The notes under the pieces: model-generated
Told to the model about the DNA's origin: nothing
The model's input: only the letters and a program-made list of their open reading frames with translations
Databases searched by the model: none
Translations under genes and position numbers: made by a program
In this document: piece by piece, positions 58,291 to 64,000 of the stretch
Layout: every line of letters begins with the position of its first letter
Position numbering within the stretch: position 1 is the first letter of the stretch
Source: Hexactinellida sp. DTS-2022
Lineage: Eukaryota > Porifera > Hexactinellida
Assembly: GCA_028753945.1 (NCBI GenBank)
Contig: JAPNXP010000015.1
Span: 2,108,001 to 2,172,000 of the forward strand
Direction of reading: 5' to 3'
Length of the DNA: 64,000 nucleotides

Positions 58291-58930
58291 GCATGATATT
58301 TTGAGACGCGTGAGATTTTGAGACGCCTATGTGATACACTAAATACACCATGGATGTGCTATTACAAATTATACAGTGATATTTTGAGACGCTATAAAAG
58401 GAAATTTTTCGCTTATTTTACTTTTTAATATGAATTTAAGAATACAGTCGAAATCGGGTTTTTTTGCCCCCCAAAATGCACGACAAAAGGAGGCAAAAAA
58501 ACCCAATAAGCAAAAAACCCGATGGAAAACACATTAAGATATCACATTTTTGCACGACAAAAGGAGGCAAAAAAACCCAATAAGCAAAAAAACCCGTGGC
58601 AAAAAAACCCGATTTCAACTGTAATATAATTTGATTCGCGTGAGATTTTGAGACATTGTATTACCAAACCATGGATGTGCTATTAGAAATTATACAGTGA
58701 TATTTTGAGACGCGTGAGATTTTGAGACATTGTATTAGCAAACCATGGATGTGCTATTAGAATTTATACAGTGATATTTTGAGACACTATAAAACTATTT
58801 TTTGGCTTATTTTTTCATTTTATTATGAATTAAAGATTCTAACAATTATGAGACGATAGCAAAGATAACCAGAGACATAGAAATGCTATTATATATTCTT
58901 TTGAGACGCTGGTATATAACAATTTCTGAG
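58283..58930. repeat. ATTTTGAGACGC repeat cluster
   Basis: Three or more copies of a unit with GTGAGATTTTGAGACRY and CCATGGATGTGCTATTA. It is related to the arms of the palindrome at 37224-37704 and is interrupted by the MITE at 58445-58621. Confidence 0.7.
58445..58621. mobile_element. Mariner-type MITE, 177 bp
   Basis: Starts CAGTCGAAATCGGGTTTTTTT and, inverted, CAGTTGAAATCGGGTTTTTTT, with TA on both sides (58443-58444, 58622-58623). The interior is repeated ACCCAATAAGCAAAAAA. Confidence 0.85.
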
Positions 58931-60039
58931 TGAATACCTGTTTTGAACGTCTCACTATATGTTATATTCTGCGATAAGTATCCCTTTTAAATTAATTTAA
59001 ATTACTGATATTTATAGCAACTTAAACGCCCAATTTCCAATGTATATCTGATTTGACTAGTTTTCCTAATCTACTAATTTCCCAATTCACCATATGGTTA
59101 TAATACTAACAATTGCAGAGACACAACTTTAATTAAGTAAAAACAAAAAACAACTATTACAAACAAACAGAATAAACATACTAAATTAATTTAAAACGAA
59201 ACCTAATAATAAATACATAAACTAAATAAAAAAACCCAACATTAAAAAAATTATTATAATATCCCCTTCAATAGCCCCCTTCTCCTCCACAGCCTCCTCC
59301 TCCTATCCTCCCTTCTCCTCCACCTCCTGCTCCTCCTCTCCCGCAATAATCCCCTTAGGGTTAGTATTTCCCCCTTCTTCCAATACTTTTCCTCCTCCCA
59401 TGCCCTTCTCTCCCCTTCCCAATCCCTCCTCTCCCCTTCCCACTTTCTTAAATAAAATAATAATAAATATAATAGTAACATTTAAATTATGTAGCTTTGT
59501 TAGCTATTACTTATAGACATTAAATTTTCATAGCCAACCTACGAAATTCTAATATACAGTGTCAATTACTTCAATTGCCAACACATACCTTATCTGATTA
59601 CGATTAACAAAATAATACAAACAAAATATTTCTAACAAACTTTGTTGTTAAGTTAGGTAAGTTTGTTACCTATTACTTTAATTAAAATAAACTTTATATT
59701 GCCCACATACGGAATTATAATAGTGTCAATTACGTCAATTGCCAGCACTTACCTTATCTGATTACGATTAACAAAATAATACAAACAAAATATTTCTAAC
59801 AAACTTTGTTGTTACGAATTAAAACGTTTTTTATAAAATGTTTAAACCTTTTTATTGCTCCTGAATTTCTATAATATATTCCTAGATTTCTGACGACTTA
59901 TGGTTACTATACTAGCCTACCAATATAATAGCTAAAAGAAATAATCACAACGATTAACTTCTTTCTAAACGTATCATACTTAAATTTGTAGATGTCTAGA
60001 ATATACATATATTTTTTACATAAATAAATGGTAAACTAT
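58931..60039. other. AT-rich intergenic with pyrimidine tract and 160-170 bp duplication
   Basis: 59263-59450 is an almost pure C/T tract (CTCCTCC words) on the plus strand. 59510-59655 and about 59680-59815 are a direct duplication sharing CCTTATCTGATTACGATTAA and CTAACAAACTTTGTTGTT. No gene recognised. Confidence 0.7.
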
Positions 60040-60480
60040 TTTTACTGTGCCGACTATACTATAGTATAGTGGCCCAGTATTAGAATCACTGCCTTTATTA
60101 TTTTTACTGTGCCGACTATACTATAGTATAGTGGCCCAGTATTGGAATCACTGCCTTTATTACTGTGCCGACTATACTATAGTATAGTGGCCCAGTATTG
60201 GAATCACTGCCTTTATTATTTATATTATTACTGTGCCGACTATACTATAGTATAGTGGCCCAGTATTGGAATCACTGCCTTTATTATTACTGTGCCGACT
60301 ATACTATAGTATAGTGGCCCAGTTCTAATCTCACTGCCTTTATTTTTACTGTGCCGACTATACTATAGTATAGTGGCCCAGTATTGGAATCACTGCCTTT
60401 ATTTATATTATTATTATTACTGTGCCGACTATACTATAGTATAGTGGCCCAGTATTGGAATCACTGCCTTTATTATTATT
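60040..60480 (+). repeat. Palindromic minisatellite, 7 units
   Basis: Seven dyad units, leading into the macrosatellite array. Confidence 0.9.
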
Positions 60481-63400
60481 ATTTTTATTATTTTTTTTTT
60501 TTTTCTCCGTAGACGGTGCAATGGCCAGAGCTTAATTGTTGATGGGCTGAAACTTGGCATGTAGGTGCGATGGGACCGTCTAATTTGCACCTGGGGTTAC
60601 GATTTTTTATTAACAAATTTTGGACACATCTTTAACACCTTTCAAAATTTGTCTGGTCCATAACTCAAAATATGTTTTACTAAACCCGCAAATTTTATTT
60701 CACATTTGGATTCACCATAAAATTCTGCGTCTGATGGGAGAAGAAAATTTGTTAAAATTGGTTTAATTTCTGCCATAGATGGGGGTTGAAATTCCTTTGT
60801 TTACTCAACACTTCAATTTCAATAAAACTGTGAAATCTAATTCCATTGTTTCAACTTGTAATAATTATATTGATTTAACTTGTTAAAGCTTTCACTATTG
60901 TTTCAACTTGCGATAATTAAATTGATTCAACTTATAAATTCCAGCTGGCTTCTATTTAATTCTAGTATTACTATACAATGGATTAAATAAAATAATATAA
61001 TATAAGGAATTTGTTGACTAAACTCAAATCACCGTGGATAACATTGCTAAAATAACTAACTAATAATATAATTCATTATCAATACATAATGAATGAATGG
61101 CATTAAACTCTAGATGGTTTATGATAGAAACAAACTTCAAATTTATCTACCGTTCCTTGTGACTCGGACCAAATAACAAATGCTTCTTCACACCTTGGGC
61201 GTTGATGACTTGGCGAAAAAAAATCCAAAATTGCAGCCTGCGCCGACAGCATGTTCCTTTGGAGGCACTATCAATAAACAACCAACAAAATATAGTGCCA
61301 CCAAAGGAACATGCGTCGGCACAGGGTGCAATTTTGGATTTTATTTTTACTGTGCCGACTATACTATAGTATAGTGGCCCAGTATTAGAATCACTGCCTT
61401 TATTTATATTATTATTATTTCTCCGTAGCAGGTGCCCTGGCCACACCTGTATACATAGAGGGCTGAAACTTGGCATGTAGATTCGGAGTCGACGTCTAAT
61501 TTGCACCTGGGGTTACGATTTTGTATTAACAAATTTTTGACACATCTTTAACACCTTTCAAAATTTGTCTGGTCCATAACTCAAAAAATGTTTTACTAAA
61601 CCCCAAAATTTTATTTCACATTTGGATTCGCCATAAAATTCTGCGTCTGATGGGAGAAGAAATTTTTCAATAAAGGGGTCAATTTCTGCCATAAATGGGG
61701 GTTGAAACTTCTTTGTTTACTCACACTTCAATTTCAGTAAAACTGTGAAATCTAATTCCATTGTTTCAACTTGTAATAATTATATTGATTTAACTTGTTA
61801 AATCCTACTCTATTGTCTCAACTTGCAATAATTAAATTGATTTAACTTATAAATTCCAGCTGGCTTCTATTTAATTGTAGTATTACTATACAATGGATTA
61901 AATATAATAATATAATATAAGGAATTTGTTGACTTAATTCAACTCAACCGTGGATAACATTGCTAAGATAAATAACTAATAATATAATTTATTATCAATA
62001 CATAATGAATGAATGGCATCAAACTCAAGATGGTTTAAGATAGAAACAAACTTCAAATTTATCTACCGTTCCTTGTGACTCGGACCAATTAACAAATGCT
62101 TCTTCACACCTTGGGCGTTGATGACTTGGCGAAAAAAAATCCAAAATTGCAGCCTGCGCCGACAGCATGTTCCTTTGGAGGCACTATCAATAAACAACCA
62201 ACAAAATATAGTGCCACCAAAGGAACATGCGTCGGCACAGGCTGCAATTTTGGATTTTTATTTTTTCTCCGTAGACGGTGCCCTGGCCTGAGCTTTATAG
62301 TTGATGGGCTGAAACTTGGCATGTAGGTGCGTATGGACCGTCTAATTTGCACCTGGGGTTACGATTTTTTATTAACAAATTTTTGACACATCTTTAACAC
62401 CTTTCAAAATTTGTCTGGTCCATAGCTAGAAAAATGTTTTACTAAACCCCCAAATTTTATTTCACATTTGGATCCACCATAAAATTCTGCGTCTGATGGG
62501 AGAAGAAAATTTGTTAAAATTGGTTTAATTTCTGCCATAAATGGGGGTTGAAATTCATTTGTTTACTCAACACTTCAATTTCAATAAAACTGTGAAATCT
62601 AATTCCATTGTTTCAACTTGTAATAATTATATTGATTTAACTTGTTAAAGCTTTCACTATTGTTTCAACTTGCGATAATTAAATTGATTCAACTTATAAA
62701 TTCCAGCTGGCTTCTATTTAATTCTAGTATTACTATACAATGGATTAAATAAAATAATATAATATAAGGAATTTGTTGACTAAACTCAAATCACCGTGGA
62801 TAACATTGCTAAAATAACTAACTAATAATATAATTCATTATCAATACATAATGAATGAATGGCATTGAACTCTAGATGGTTTATGATAGAAACAAACTTC
62901 AAATTTATCTACCGTTCCTTGTGACTCGGACCAAATAACAAATGCTTCTTCACACCTTGGGCGTTGATGACTTGGCAAAAAAAATCCAAAATTGCAGCCT
63001 GCGCCGACAGCATGTTCCTTTGGAGGCACTATCAATAAACAACACAAAAATAGAGTGCCACCTAAGGAACATGCGTCGGCACAGGGTGCAATTTTGGATT
63101 TTTTTTGCCAAGTCATCAACGCCCAAGGTGTGAAGAAGCATTTGTTATTTGTTTTTGTTTTTTTTTCTCCGTAGACGGTACCCTGGCCAGAGCTCTATAG
63201 TTGATGGGCTGAAACTTGGCATGTAGGTGCGGTGGGACCGTCTAATTTGCACCTGGGGTTACGATTTTTTATTAAGAAATTTTTGACACATCTTTAACAC
63301 CTTTCAGATTTTGTCTGGTCCATAACTCAAAATATGTTTTACTAAACCCGAAAATTTTATTTCATAATTGGATTCCCCATAAAATTCTGCGTCTGATGGG

Positions 63401-64000
63401 AGAAGAAAACTTTCAATAAAGAGTTTTATTTCTGCCATAAATGGGGGTTGAAATTTCTTTGTTTACTCACACTTCAGTTTCAGTATAACTGTTAAATCTA
63501 ATTCCATTGTTTCAACTTGTAATAATTATATTGATTTAACTTGTTAAATCTTACTCTATTGATTCAACTTGCGATAATTAAATTGATTTAACTTATAAAT
63601 TCCAGCTGGTTTCTATTTAATTTACCATACAATGGATTAAATAAAATAATATAATATAAGGAATTTGTTGACTTAATTCAACTCAACCGTGGATAACAAT
63701 GCTAATATAAATAACTAATAATATAATTTATTATCAATACATAATGAATGAATGGCATCAAACTCAAGATGGTTTAAGATAGAAACAAACTTCAAATTTA
63801 TCTACCGTTCCTTGTGACTCGGACCAATTAACAAATGCTTCTTCACACCTTGGGCGTTGATGACTTGGCGAAAAAAAATCCAAAATTGCAGCCTGCGCCG
63901 ACAGCATGTTCCTTTGGAGGCACTATCAATAAACAACCAACAAAATATAGTGCCACCAAAGGAACATGCGTCGGCACAGGGTGCAATTTTGGATTTTTTA
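60481..64000 (+). repeat. 0.85-0.9 kb macrosatellite array, continues past window
   Basis: The CTCCGTAGACGGT/CTCCGTAGCAGGT block recurs at about 60506, 61421, 62268 and 63168 (periods about 915, 847, 900). Hairpins lie at about 61222-61342, 62138-62258, 62983-63102 and 63880-64000. One palindromic minisatellite unit is at 61345-61405. The hairpin at 62983 is followed by a short reverse copy of its upstream flank (CCAAGTCATCAACGCCCAAG), making a longer palindrome. Same family as 17700-24720. Confidence 0.88.

Noticed and set aside
59254..59481. Charged Arg/Glu-rich minus-strand frame
   Set aside because: Low-complexity product of the C/T tract.

Overview
The window is eukaryotic nuclear DNA, very AT-rich and dominated by repeats. 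It most resembles an invertebrate animal genome, but I cannot name the species. Supporting this are a cellular-type RNA-dependent RNA polymerase, an animal/bacterial-type hydroxypyruvate isomerase, and hAT, pogo/mariner, MULE and Sola-like DNA transposons. The long ORFs read with the standard genetic code and without introns. Only two genes look like host genes. All repeat relationships and boundaries were judged by eye.

Layout: 1-6480 is a composite macrosatellite of about 2.9 kb units, each carrying a ~120 bp near-perfect hairpin. 6481-8592 is intergenic with MITEs. 8594-9373 (+) is a complete hydroxypyruvate isomerase gene. 9374-16870 is a field of MITEs: a pogo remnant with its CENP-B-like domain, several TA-flanked mariner-type MITEs, hAT MITEs with clear target-site duplications, and a head-to-head inverted minisatellite at 12287-13212. 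16874-17624 (-) is a broken MULE transposase. 17625-25362 is a block bounded by hAT-like termini and an 8-bp duplication, and it contains a 0.85-1.0 kb macrosatellite array. 26132-33958 (-) is the main gene. 36955-38000 and 44815-45134 are oppositely oriented GATCAGAA minisatellites on either side of an intact 5.0 kb Sola-like transposon (38199-43192). 45137-60000 holds more composite repeats in both orientations with nested MITEs. 60040-64000 is another macrosatellite array running off the window.

The most notable object is the 2608-residue intronless protein at 26132-33958. In order it contains a short CxxC...CxxC N-terminus, a Dicer/RIG-I-type superfamily 2 helicase, a complete cellular RdRP with an intact DLDGD catalytic loop, a poly(A) polymerase/TUTase-type nucleotidyltransferase with its Asp triad, and about 500 unassigned residues. 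These three activities are the three separate subunits of the fission yeast RNA-directed RNA polymerase complex (Hrr1, Rdp1, Cid12). Here they appear as one polypeptide: a natural one-piece amplifier of small-RNA silencing. The surrounding hairpin-rich repeats and live-looking transposons are plausible substrates for such a system, but that link is inference.
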